A program made the position numbers and the translations under genes. From contig CALNVZ010003426.1 of the NCBI GenBank assembly GCA_940671915.1, positions 45,720,923-45,784,922 on the forward strand: DNA of 64,000 nt, in the 5' to 3' direction. The notes under the pieces are model-generated. The model had not been told where the DNA came from. It was given only the letters and a program-made list of their open reading frames with translations, and ran no database searches. Source of the DNA: Paracentrotus lividus. Lineage: Eukaryota > Echinodermata > Echinoidea > Camarodonta > Echinidae. Numbering within the stretch: the stretch's first letter is position 1; every line of letters starts with the position of its first letter. Shown here in pieces: positions 48,077-58,999 of this stretch.

Positions 48077-48306
48077 TAGAGTACCGAAGTGTTGACATCA
48101 TAATCGCCCGTCGTCCCAGTTACCGGTTCTAAACAAAAAAGTCAGTGCATGAGGTTCAGCCTAAATGCGGTCCAGCAACGGGCTAGACTCGAGCATATAC
48201 ACAAACAGGTTTTGGTGCGATTATGATGCTATTGTTTAACACAAGATTGTTAAGAACCAGCAACCATGACAACACCACCGTTATGACATCACACTTCGGT
48301 ACTCTA
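48077..48306. mobile_element. Mariner-type MITE just upstream of the SINHCAF start exon
   Basis: The element 48079-48304 is flanked by TA. Both ends read GAGTACCGAAGTGT and continue GACATCATAA or GATGTCATAA. The 226 bp interior is CG-rich. Its right end is 60 nt before the splice acceptor of the SINHCAF start-codon exon. Confidence 0.8.
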
Positions 48307-48364
48307 TTCTCAATTTCATATTATTTGACTTCTGATAATTTTTTTATTTACTCTCTCCTGACAG

Positions 48365-48484
48365 TTTGCAAACCTGTTCGAAAGCAAGAATAAACCATGT
48401 TCACATTCCACCGTCCCAAGATCTACCGCAGTGTAGCTGGGTGCTGTATCTGCAAGGCCAAGTCATCCAGCTCTAGATTCACAG
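48365..48484 (+). CDS. SINHCAF: SINHCAF exon with start codon (residues 1-29)
   Basis: The acceptor is ctctcctgacag|TTTGC, followed by 32 nt of 5' UTR; the ATG is at 48397 (context aaaccATGT) and the donor is ACAG|gtaagt. It codes for MFTFHRPKIYRSVAGC and CICKAKSSSSRFT, phase 1. The acceptor shows that a non-coding first exon lies upstream. A TA-flanked MITE ends 60 nt before this exon. Confidence 0.94.
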
Positions 48485-51400
48485 GTAAGTGTGAACAGAC
48501 CCTTTGACAAAAACACTTCGAAAACACAATAGAGTCGTGATACTAAAAGAACGTTAGTGATATGGGAGGGATTTGAACCCTTGAACTTGTCATCTTCTCT
48601 GGTGACTTATTCACTAGACCACACTACCTCTTCATGTTCCTTTTACACACACTGTTATACAGGTGTTCACTTTTAATTCAATGTATGTCTATGTGGTCGA
48701 CACCTGTTCCATGTAAGTCGCATCTGAGGTCATTATCAGGATGGGGTTTTAAAGGAACATTTATGGAAAACAAAAAATTAGGTGGTTGAAAGCAGTTTTA
48801 AATGTAACCTGTTTGCTTTCTTACATTGTAGCAGTTGGGAAGAACTTTTTAAAAGTAAATTTTCATGCTGAGTGATCAAATAACATATTCACACATTTTT
48901 GTTGAATATTCATTTGTTTTTATTTTGGCACCCCTCCTGTTCAGCGTGGATTCATGTATTTCCTCTTTTACAATAAGTCATCAATGAATATTATCAGCCT
49001 TTAACACGTGTATGTTTACCTGTGGTATAGCATATTAAATGAATCACATCCCACTGTTGCCCAAGGTACTATGTACTTCAGTTATGAGTCATTCATTACA
49101 AACATGAGTGTAGTGTTAATTTCCTTTATTCATGATGATTATGACTGCATTAATGAACTACTTGCCCTTGTACTACCTTGCTAAAGACCACTATAAAATT
49201 AGAAGTTCAATTGTAATGCACATACAGGTGCCTTCATGTGCAAGCTTATATGTCACTTGTGTAGTATACAAAAATTTCTCTGCTTTATATCCTTTTCAGT
49301 CCAAAGATGCTGTACTTGTCATTCGATAAAATAATCTTCATGGGAAAACCAAAATTATCATGCATGCATTCAAAATTATAGATATTTACCCCACCCCGCC
49401 CATAGGGACTCAAATTCTGCTATATTTTTCCTATTATTTATTATTATTATCATTTGTTCGTTTTTCAGGTGGGGGGGGGGGGTTCCCAGTATTGTGTCAG
49501 AGCTAGAAATTTGTGACTCTTGAATTTAAAAAATGTAGACACAAAATATACAATAATATATAAATTATATATATTAAATGCAAGATAAACAGTGCCAATA
49601 TATAACCAAACATGGTATATATTCTACTTACAGATAGCAAGAAGTATGAGAATGAGTTTAAGGATTGTTTCAACCTAATGGAGGGACAGCAGAGGACAGG
49701 AGAGATCTGCAATGCATGTGTGCTGCTTATCAAGAGATGGAAGAAACTTCCTAAGGGAACAGAGAGGAATTGGAATCATGTAAGTTTTATTTCATGGCTC
49801 CTCCTAGAAAGATTTTGTCATTTGCAACAATATTTATGATGATTATGATATATTTAACATCTTAACAGTATGTTGAATAAAAACTTCAATATATTAGAAT
49901 TGTATTATTACCCCTTGTCAATGGATTTTAAACAAGTGTGTACCATAGCATCATTGTTTTCACTTCTTTGAGTAGCCCCAAATTCTGAAGTTGTAGAAAT
50001 CGGTTCCGGGACAAAAATCTGTCCCCTACATGTAGCTCTACACCCAACCCAATATTTTTGCGATTTTGGATCAAGAAGGGTAATTTGCGAGAACTTAACT
50101 TCATGATTTTTGTGATGTTTTCATTTGTAAATAGAGTTATATTGAAGTGGATTTTTTAAATAATGCCATCATGAAAATAACTCCATGTAGGTAACTCACT
50201 TTACTCTAAATTTTTCATCTACCACTAGGTGGTTGATGCTCGGGCGGGGCCTGGTGGGAAATCCCAACTGAGGCACAAGCTGAAGACCCAGAAGACCACA
50301 CCCTCCAATCTCTACTCCAACAACTGTAACAACAACAATCCTGGTCCAGTCGTCTCGGAGCATGGATGGAGCAGGAGACACAAGCGAAGGAATGCCGAGA
50401 GGAAAAAGAGAATGCAGCTCTTAGATGGACTGAGAGCAAGGAATCATCCTGACAGTAAGATATCCCTGTAAATGTGCCTTTCCCCCATCCCTCTATTAAG
50501 ATTGATTTCAGCAATTGCAGTTGCAGTAGACCCTCTTTATCCCAATCAAGACAAGAATCTGTTTTGTTTTAAATTTATCAGATTTCTAGAATCAATGCAT
50601 GTCTAAAATTAAAATTGGCAACACCAGTATTTTTCTGTCCCAATTGCATTCTTTTCTATAAAGTCGGTCGTCTAATGAAAATAGAGGTACTTGAATGTAA
50701 TTATCAATAAAAAATATAATTCACATAAAATAATGTGAATGCTTGTTTGTTAAACTTTTAGGATGCAAATTTAGGATATTCAAGGGAAGAGATTGATATT
50801 GCTATCGTTGTGCTGCTGTAAGAATATATTTGCACATTCTTGTTAATAAAGTTATAGGCCTACATGTTCTTGGTTCATGTTACTGTTTTTTAAGATGCTG
50901 TTTCTCAGAATTCAATTGCTTATCTGTTCCTTTCTCACCTATCCCCACTTCAACCATTAAGCGGAAGATGCCTCCCCACCCAGCCCCACCCCCAGTGACA
51001 CGTCGGACACCTCGGTTGTATCCCAGGCAGGATCTAGGACAGGCTCAATATCATCAGATGACTTGGATGAACTACCCCCTCTATTGGCGTCCATCATCGA
51101 TACTTCATACTGGAAAATGTAAGCAACTTTTTTGGGAAGCTTTGAATATGGAAATGCTTTTTTTAATGACAGAATTTCATTAAGGCTCTATAAATATGCT
51201 TATTTTCATCAAATTGGCAACACTTGTAAAGGTATCTTTCTCTCAAAAAGAAAATTGCCAGACAAAAATGTTGCCAAACAAACAAATGGCAATTTATATA
51301 ATGAATATCCAACGTATCATCCATTTTATAGTCGGTATTTAGAAGACCTTATGTTAATGATTTTCAATTAAATCTCTTTTTTTTTCCAGGGAGAAGTTGT

Positions 51401-51762
51401 GTTGTGGGACCATTTTCAAGGGTGTACGTGGAGAGATCATGATTCATCCGCAGCTTCTCAGACCTTGCGCAAACTCCTGCTTAGGATCTGGTGCAAAACG
51501 ATCCACCCCTAGCTCCGCCCACAGATCACCCTCTGACCCCTCCTCCCAGCACAAACCAAGCCCCAGCTGCGACAAGGGTGTGATCAGTGACCCCATTAAC
51601 ACCGTGACCAACAAGCGTGGGTCTCGGCAAGACAGTATCGGGAGCGAGGGTTCAAACGACAGCTCAGAGTCGGACAACCTCAGCTTATCTCACTCAGAGG
51701 AGGCGACAGGTCAGAGGTTAACAGGAAGTGACATCATCGACGACATCATGGAATCGTGCTAG
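48397..51762 (+). CDS. SINHCAF: SINHCAF/FAM60A, SIN3-HDAC complex associated factor
   Basis: Five coding exons (48397-48484, 49634-49779, 50229-50454, 50962-51118, 51390-51762) give a 329-residue protein with stop TAG at 51760-51762. All junctions are GT-AG with matching phase. The protein begins MFTFHRPKIYRSVAGCCICK (human MFGFHKPKMYRSIEGCCICR). It has a Cys cluster C16-C17-x-C19, then C41 and C55-x2-C58, that resembles a zinc-binding fold, the block RWKKLPKGTERNWNHVVDAR (residues 64-83), and the C-terminal anchor SYWKMEKLCCGTIFKGVRGE. Family knowledge: it is a nuclear subunit of the SIN3-HDAC1/2 co-repressor. It is longer than human (221 residues) because of a basic middle region and a Ser-rich tail. 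Confidence 0.96.
48562..48640 (-). mobile_element. tRNA-like SINE fragment
   Basis: On the minus strand: A-box-like TGGTCTAGTGAA, then B-box-like GGTTCAAATCCC. The outer ends do not form an acceptor stem, so it is a tRNA-derived repeat and not a tRNA gene. It lies in the first SINHCAF coding intron. Confidence 0.55.
49634..49779 (+). CDS. SINHCAF: SINHCAF coding exon 2 (residues 30-78)
   Basis: The acceptor is ctacttacag|AT and the donor CAT|gtaagt. It codes for DSKKYENEFKDCFNLMEG, then RTGEICNACVLLIKRWKKLP and NWNH. It matches human DSKRYEKDFQSCFGLHE and RSGDICNACVLLVKRWKKLP. It holds the CNAC pair of the presumed zinc site. Confidence 0.96.
50047..50192 (-). mobile_element. Eroded MITE copy, family of 24534-24734
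   Basis: Read on the minus strand it shares TCCACTTCAATATA, ACATCACAAAAATCATGAA, CTTGATCCAAAATCGCAAA and AATATTGG with the copy near 24.6 kb. It lies in the SINHCAF intron before coding exon 3. Confidence 0.6.
50229..50454 (+). CDS. SINHCAF: SINHCAF coding exon 3 (residues 79-153)
   Basis: The acceptor is ctaccactag|GTG and the donor GACA|gtaaga. It codes for VVDARAGPGGKSQLRHKLK, an Asn-rich linker, and a strongly basic stretch SRRHKRRNAERKKRMQLLDG that looks like a nuclear localisation signal or nucleic-acid contact. The start matches human VVDARAGPSLK. The Asn-rich and Arg-rich parts are poorly conserved. Confidence 0.92.
50962..51118 (+). CDS. SINHCAF: SINHCAF coding exon 4 (residues 154-205)
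   Basis: The acceptor is accattaag|CG and the donor AAAAT|gtaagc. It codes for a Pro/Ser/Thr-rich segment EDASPPSPTPSDTSDTSVVS, then SISSDDLDELPPLLASIIDT and SYWK. The SYWK end corresponds to human TYWKRQKICCG. The frame was chosen because it joins exon 3 and exon 5 without stops and restores the YWK-x3-CCG motif. Confidence 0.9.
51390..51762 (+). CDS. SINHCAF: SINHCAF last coding exon (residues 206-329, stop)
   Basis: The acceptor is tttttttccag|G. It codes for EKLCCGTIFKGVRGEIMIHP, then QLLRPCANSC, matching human QKICCGIIYKGRFGEVLID and HLFKPC. A Ser/Pro/Asp-rich tail of about 95 residues follows and ends DIIDDIMESC before TAG. The tail is absent from the human protein as I recall it. Base composition is richer in G+C than the flanks, as expected of coding sequence. 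Confidence 0.93.
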
Positions 51763-52520
51763 TGTTACACAGGTTTATCTTCCAAGAAATATAAAGACTT
51801 CCTTAACTGTTGATATCGTTTGTACACCCTGAGTGAAACCTTGGTGCAAATGATTTGTACTGAATGTCCGTGCCAGAATTAAGCAAGTGATCCTCTGTTA
51901 TATAGAGGTTCAGTGTTGATTAGAATGGTCCTGTAATGTTGTGAACTGGTCTAGTTCTCACGTCGCGAGGTCTTCTGAAACCAACACATTGACCGGACAC
52001 ATCTCAGCTCAAGTATGGTGAGTTCCAAGGTCAGCCGCAGAAGAGGGAATTATTCAGATACCTTGAGTCGTAGCTGCCATATCAACCACGTTCTTTGGCA
52101 AGGTATCTTTTAATATTCGCTGCACTCGACCCAGTTGATGTAAATGGGTACCTGGCAGAAATTGATTTCATGAATGCTCTATGACTTATGGTCGCCTGCT
52201 ACAGACAGGTTTTGCAACCAGAGTGTGACGTTTAATCGTAATGTTATACATACATACCCTTGACACGAAAGGTATGTTTATGACGATTTCAAGAGTGTTT
52301 GTGTATATCAAAGGCCCAAATTTGTTCAACGTGTATACCTAAAATGAGTGTTTCCCAGTGTGTTAGCTCTGTAACAGAACAATTTGAATCATACATTATC
52401 CATTGAGAGCCATAAGGGACTTAGCTCATCGACATCCTTTCAAGGGGAAATCCATCCTGGAATTGAATTTGTTAAAAAAAAAATAATAAAAATAAAAACA
52501 GAAAAGAAAGAGAATGAAAT
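51763..52520 (+). other. SINHCAF: Presumed SINHCAF 3' UTR, proximal part
   Basis: Sequence directly after the stop codon, with no open frame of note. It reaches an A-rich stretch with two overlapping AATAAA hexamers at 52485-52496, which could end a short 3' UTR. The A-rich context makes this signal ambiguous. Later AATAAA copies near 54968 and 58322 could serve a longer transcript. Confidence 0.45.
52485..52496 (+). terminator. Candidate poly(A) signal pair for SINHCAF
   Basis: Two adjacent AATAAA hexamers lie about 720 nt after the stop codon. No clear GT-rich downstream element follows, so use of the site is uncertain. Confidence 0.3.
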
Positions 52521-52840
52521 AATACAATGAAAAAAGACAAATTTATTGAATTGACATAATATGGGTACCGGTAAGCAGCTTGCAAGTGATGTCGTAAAAT
52601 TAACACTTTAAACATTCATAACTTTGATATCCGTCGATGGAAGTTCTTCAAACCTGTTTTCTGAGGTTTTTATGTTTTTAATTAAGTTCCTGGTTGAACT
52701 TCCCCTGTAGTACAGAGAGGTGTCTTTCTGGTTCTCAACTGACAGCAGTCATTCTTGAATATAGGCAAACAGAGCCTTTTGTGTATTTTATCCTAAGTTT
52801 GTCATCTTCTGATTACTAGGAGGACTTTAACTCATTTAAC

Positions 52841-53829
52841 CTAACAGTAGGGATGGCCACACAACAGCAAAAAGCCACTAGAACGGTTTCCAATTCACTG
52901 TATGGATGTAGTCACCCACGCATTTACAATGCAAACAATAACCCATGCACTGCCTACTCAATAATACACAGGCAGAGGAATAGCAAAATTTTCAATAAAA
53001 AACAGCTTTCGAAATTGTCATTTGGCCAGTGGTAAATATCAATCATTTTTATTCCTAATTGGTCAGTTTCTTCCTTAGAAAATTCCTCAGCAGGTGATCA
53101 ACTTTTCCTGTTGAAAAAATTGATATGAAAACAACTACAGCGTGTTCAAAGTGATGCTTGTGTGTGATGTGTGTTATGACTGGAATTTCTCATGATTGGA
53201 ATAAATTCAGATAAGGAAAAGTAGATATCTATAAAATGTAACTATTTTTGAACAAAAAATGTATTGGGGTGAAAAACAAAGAACAACGTTTACCACTGGC
53301 CATTTAAGTTTTAAAATTACTCTACCCTCTCCAACCCTCAGCTCTGAGCCACACCACCATGAAATAGCCTATTGTCTAGGGTGTTCCTATTGAAACATGC
53401 CCTATGGAGTATTTTTCCACGGTGGTCATATTGGATCACATACGGTAACATACCTGTCAAACCATCAGTTTTGTACTGCCATAACTCTTTGTATAATCTA
53501 CTCATACGCCTCAATTATGTTACTATAATCTCATTTCATGTTGATACACACTTAGAAAATGTTTGGTATGATTTGGTTGAATAAATCAAAGACAAAAGGA
53601 CCATAAACTTGAGCTTTTATTGCATTTTCTGGCTTTGTCTGAAACTCGTAAAAGTGTTCTAGCAGCTCATTGGTAATCTGAGACACTCTTTGGGTCATAT
53701 CTTTGAAATGGAACATCCAATTGTGATAATTCAACTACCAAAATCTTTCTTTTAAAATGCTCTATCCAATAAGCCAAGCAAAAACAACTTAAAAATAATT
53801 TAAAATTTTAGTGGACATCCCTACTAACA
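52841..53829. mobile_element. hAT-like non-autonomous element, 7 bp TSD
   Basis: The element 52848-53822 is flanked by CTAACAG on both sides. The ends are TAGGGATGGCCAC and, on the other strand, TAGGGATGTCCAC. No transposase frame is seen inside. It lies downstream of SINHCAF, within its 3' UTR if a distal poly(A) site is used. Confidence 0.85.
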
Positions 53830-56800
53830 GAGCCAACTCCCTTTTAACTGTCAATAGACACTGTACAAATGATGAGTCATGTGTTGAGTGTGATAGATGT
53901 ATGTTTGATGTGCTACAATGCAAAGAGGTGGCATTTACCAAGAATGTTTGATCTAAAGCATTGAGGTGGAGAGGTGGTGTAAATTCATTTGGACTTTCAA
54001 TAATACAATGCAGAATCTGCAAAACATATTCTTTTTCAAAGGCAGACATAATTTTCTTACCTACCTGTCTGCATGCACTCAAATGATGTGTTACAAGGAA
54101 ACTATTAGAGCCAATTTGATGTTAAAAAATGCAATCAGAAATGAGCCTTTTACTAGCTGCTAAGGCAGAAAACAAAGTAAAAAAGTCAATAAGACCTAAT
54201 TGATAATTTTACGCTGGAATACTCTGAACTGACTTATTGAAATATTGCTGAATTACCTTTATTCCTTTGGTATTAAATTGGTTGGTATTTGGTATTGGTT
54301 AAAAGGTATTAGAAAAGGATGACTTTTGTTGGTTTGGTGCATTTGGGGAAGAAATGTGAAATTTCAGAGTGAAAAATTGAAATTCACACTAGAATGGAAT
54401 GAGAAATAAATTTCCTCTTTTCTAGTTGCAGGTCAATGACAAACAAACTTTTTACTATTATTGAAAGATTATTGTGGGTTGCTGTTTAATGGTATGAAAT
54501 ATATGAGGTTTTATTATAAATGCATAATTTTATTATCTATGCATTATTTTCTTGATGAGATGTGTTGCAATTGAAAGTATTTTTTGAGCGACGTTGCTAC
54601 TACAGAGAGAAAGGCTAATTTTTTTATTCAGATGCTCTTATTTTTTAACTCTATTTATTGCCAAAAAGGGCCAAAAGATATGGAAGTAGATGAATGTATG
54701 GAGATGTAGTATATTATTATAAGAGGAATGTAAATATGTATGTATGTATCATTTGTATACATGTAAATGTACGTTTGTTTGAACCAGCAGTGTTTGTCTT
54801 CAGTATTTACATGTATGTGAATTTTAGATTCCATGACAATGGTTCCAGTGACAATTGCTCCTCTGCAAATTCCTTCCAATGACCAACATCAACCCTGGAC
54901 TTCATACTAAAACTGAACATAAAACCCTATTACAAACCTAACCCTTATCCTACCTCTACATCTTACACAAAATAAAGCCTGGACCAATTGTCATAGGAGC
55001 AAATGTCATGTCACCTTTTTTTTTTTGTATTGCAGAAAGTGTGTTTTGGAAAACACCTACAATGTAGAGTGTTACATGTGTCTAGATGACACAATACGAA
55101 TGCCATTTCTGAAGCGATGGTATATTGCTGACACTTGATTCAGTCTCATGCCATATCGTCTTAGTGATGTTGAAAAGCACTTTCAGGAATTTTATTTTTT
55201 TAGTTGATTAACACCTAGATTTCTATACAAAAACCACCAATCATCCCTGGTTGGTTACTGTTCCAACTGCTGTAAAGCAAAATCAGAATTGGACTTAAAC
55301 AGCATATTTGTTCAGTGGATCTGAGACAAGATTTAACACTGGACCTTGTTAAATCAAGATTATACACTGACCATGCATACTTTGTAGTTTAAAACCTGCA
55401 CAGCAACAAATTTGACCTAGATTTGACTGTTTTGTTTAAAAAAAAAAAAAATCCATGCAATCCTCAGGAAAATATGTTTAAAGCTATTGTCAGTAATTGA
55501 TATAGGTTGCAGAGAGCTGAAAAAGCTATAAAAGGGAATCATGAGGTGATACCCTTCTTGTAGCGATTGATATAAAATATACCAAAAATTATATATGTGT
55601 ATGTTATTAGCTCCTAGGAAATCCATATGAGGACTTTTTTATATTGTGCAATTACTAATTTTTGTTTCTTTCTTGCCCTTTTATATCAGGCTGAAAACTT
55701 TGTACCTCTTTAAAAGAACACCTTGCCTTTTAAAAATCCATATCATCCCTTCCATGTCCTATGTATGTAGTTCTACGTTTATTCATCTAACATTTTCTGT
55801 TGAGAGCCAAAATGGAATTCATGCTTACCATTTTTAATGACTTTTTCACTCTTAGCAAAACAGTATTATTTGTCCTTATTAGTTCATTATTCATTCGTGC
55901 TAAAAGGAAGAAAAGAGGCCAAAGACTTTGAAGACTTATTTTTACAGATACCATACACTGTGCATGCATATAAACACAACATATGGTTTGCTACTTTCCT
56001 TGTTTTAACAAGTTACATAACATTTTTACACTGAAAAATTATAATGATCTTTTAAAATGCCCCTTAACTACAATTACATTGTAAATGACCTAATTTTCTT
56101 TTTGCAATGTATGCTCTTACTGTTGTGTTTTATCAACTTAGGTCTTGGTAAAGTTTCACAAAGCCCCATAAAAACACAATCATGTATATCAGTAGACAAT
56201 TTACTTCAATCATTAACAAGGGACTTGTGTACTCATATTATGTAATGATCATTACTGGTTCTTATAAGTGCCACTTAAAATGAAATGCCCTTTAATTCCC
56301 TGTGCAATGTACATGTAGGACATTGGGCCTACTGAAACTATTATGTGACCTGGACAGACGGTTTTATTCTCTTATTCTAATCCCTTATGCAAATCTCTTA
56401 TGCACCTTGTACCAACTGTTTTATTACAAAACAAACAAAAACAAAATGGGCAAAATATACATATATTTCTGTCTTTGTCTTTAATGTCTCTACTTAGGTG
56501 CAGAAGGACACTAGTTAATATACTTTGATTGTGTAGTTAGTGTCTCTTTGGCTCTTGGTGGGGGATGTTGATTCTTCCATTTGCCTCATATATTGGACAG
56601 TGGTATGTCCAACAAACCTTACAGCAATACATAAATGTTAAATCTTCTCTTACATGTATATCATTGTTAAGTATTATTGTATACTCATTATATAATTGTC
56701 ACACATTGTTAGGATCAGATGCAGTGAAACCTTGATAGAAAGACCACTCAAGGCAAACAAGTTTAGTGGTCTTCATAGGCAGGTCACACTTCCTTGCTAT

Positions 56801-57868
56801 TAAGTGTTAATGAGAAACATTGTCGAAAGAAAATTTATCATGGTGTATTTCTTTCTATATAGGTTATCATTGTGTTAACATTCTGTAAGCGATAACATTG
56901 AAGCTGATAGTGTACAAGTAACACTTATTAATTTTAAAAAATGAATCTAAGGATTTGTGTATCATGTTTATATCTCAAAGTCGTTTTGGAGATCCATAAA
57001 AATCCATTAAAAAAAACATCAATATTTACTGAAATTTGATGAAATTTGCAGAAAATTTGTTTCAATATATTTTGTAGGCCAAAATATATTTTTGCCAACA
57101 TAAATATTGTAAGGTGTCCCCAACCCTAGCATTGACGACACCATTATGTCTTGCTGAAATTCTAAAAGTACTTTACATTCTGTTGTCACATGTTGTTGCT
57201 TTTTCTGCAGACAGTAATTACCAAGTCACAGTAAATATAAGAATGTTGAGGATTTTTGCATTAATTAGATTCATGTTATGGGTATTGTGTGTAATATGCA
57301 GTATCTTTATAATCTTTATAATGTTTCAGACAGCATTTTGAAGAGTCTGACAAAGATTGCTCATGGACCGAGTGCACATTTACAGGGTCGATTATTGTGG
57401 CCAGTCCTTTTTTTTCTGACTATTTTTTTTTGTGGGGTAACTCGTGTATTTCATGGCAATAATTGACACAATACTCACACTTTTAAACAAATGGAATTAA
57501 CCATTTTAACTATAGAATTAACTATTTTTCTTTAAAAAATAGGTAACATTATGATGTAGTCTTTGTTTTTCCATTTGCAATGAGCTTGCCAGTTTTACTC
57601 TTATTTAAATGACTGCAAAAGACAAATCCATTAACTGTGTTTTGCAAGACCCCTTATCAATTACTGTGACAGGGGGCTACTATTTGTACATTTGAACATT
57701 ATGAATTGAAGTTCTTGTATATATTATAATGCTGAATATGCAATTTTTGCAATACTTATTTATTTTGAATGATATGCATCTCAAATTGTGTACATATTGA
57801 TGTGGAGTGATGTCTAAAATCTAATCCTCAATAGTTGTGAGTAATATTGATGTTCCTTGCAATAGATT
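53830..57868. other. Intergenic or distal 3' UTR, AT-rich
   Basis: No exon or complete transposon was recognised. AATAAA occurs near 54968 in a context that could end a long SINHCAF transcript. A segment near 56720-56815 (GTGAAACCTTGATAGAAAGA) resembles one end of a MITE, but no clear partner was found. Confidence 0.45.
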
Positions 57869-57982
57869 GCCTCAGTTACATCGTAAACATGACTCAAAAC
57901 AGGCGGACGACTTTCCATTATTCGGGCTATTGTATATGTTGTGTTCGGTTTGGGTAGCGTAATAGCAAATGTGACTGGGATA
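57869..57982. mobile_element. Inverted-repeat MITE remnant
   Basis: Left CCTCAGTTACATCGTAAACA pairs loosely with the reverse complement of the right end, TCCCAGTCACATTTGCTATT. It directly abuts the mariner-type MITE that follows. Confidence 0.4.
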
Positions 57983-58185
57983 TACAGTGTGTATCAATAA
58001 AAAGGTAAATCTAATCTGCTCACATATAACTTCGTCATGAGAGACACATGTTGAGCAAGAAATGTATCATTTGAAAGATGGTAAATCCCTCTTTAATCAC
58101 ACTTTCTTATATATTGCAAAAATAAATAAACTTGGAATATGAACATTTTATATTTGGATTACCTTTTATTGATACACACTGTATA
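57981..58185. mobile_element. Mariner-type MITE, 201 bp
   Basis: The element 57983-58183 is flanked by TA. Its ends are TACAGTGTGTATCAATAAAA and, on the other strand, TACAGTGTGTATCAATAAAA, identical over the first 20 bases, and both continue AAGGTAA or GGTAATC. Confidence 0.9.
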
Positions 58186-58187
58186 CG

Positions 58188-58276
58188 ACCCGGTCACACC
58201 TGGTACTGATTACTAACCATCGAGGGTAGTGTAATGTTTTGTCCGTTTGGGGTTCGATCTAGTGTGACTGAGGTAT
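58188..58276. mobile_element. Short MITE with GTCACAC ends
   Basis: Left ACCCGGTCACACCTGG and, on the other strand, ACCTCAGTCACACTAG form an imperfect inverted repeat. The GTCACAC core is shared with the Harbinger-like MITE at 9159-9280. Confidence 0.45.
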
Positions 58277-58621
58277 CAGCAAGCCTTGTGTGTATTCGAG
58301 CCATGTTGAATTATTTGAACAAAATAAAGAAGGCGAGATGTGCTATTTCATGTCATATGCTCTTGTATTGTAAGCCATTGCACTTTTTTTGCGGGTGAAT
58401 GGATATGTAGCATGGAGCTGGTTAGATGATTCGTCTATGGATGATGGGACCGGAGAAAAATAAGTAAAACATGGGTCAAGAGAAAAGGATTTACAGGATT
58501 GAGAGAAAGAACAAGGAGAATTTTAAAGACCGTTGACGGAGTAAATACAACCTTGCATCGATTGAAAGCTAAGAAGGCGTATAACATAAATACCCCCCAA
58601 AATAAATTCAATTTTCATAAC

Positions 58622-58985
58622 AGTATTCATAAAAAGGAGGTCGAACCTCAACCAGGCCATCCCTCCCAAATACTCGAAAAGTTACCCCTATTTTAATGGC
58701 GCGGTTGATGACGTCAAAGAAGTTTAAGGGAAATGCTACTGCCAGGCATGATTGGGTTTCGCCTTTAGAAAACACGTTTGTATTGCTATGTCAGAACAAT
58801 AGACCTCATGTGTGCTAGAATTCTATTGTTATGAAATGAAAGGGCAATTCATTCAGCATTTAGCATGTAGCATTCCGTTAACATTTTTTGAAGTCATCAG
58901 CCCGCCATTATAATAGGGGTACTTTTTCGAGTACTTGGGGAGGATGGCCTGGTTAGGTTCGATCACCTTTTTAATGAAATACTTT
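58622..58985. mobile_element. Foldback repeat with ~95 bp arms
   Basis: The left arm, 58622-58716, pairs with 58889-58985; shared phrases are AACCAGGCCATCC, TACTCGAAAA, TACCCCTATT and TGATGACGTCA/TGATGACTTCA. Weaker similarity extends outwards on both sides (GAAAGCTAA; GACCGGA). The loop is about 170 bp. Confidence 0.7.
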
Positions 58986-58999
58986 CGAGATGGAAGATA

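Noticed and set aside
48562-48640. Possible tRNA gene on the minus strand
   Set aside because: The B box GGTTCAAATCCC is good, but the outer ends do not pair; more likely a SINE fragment.
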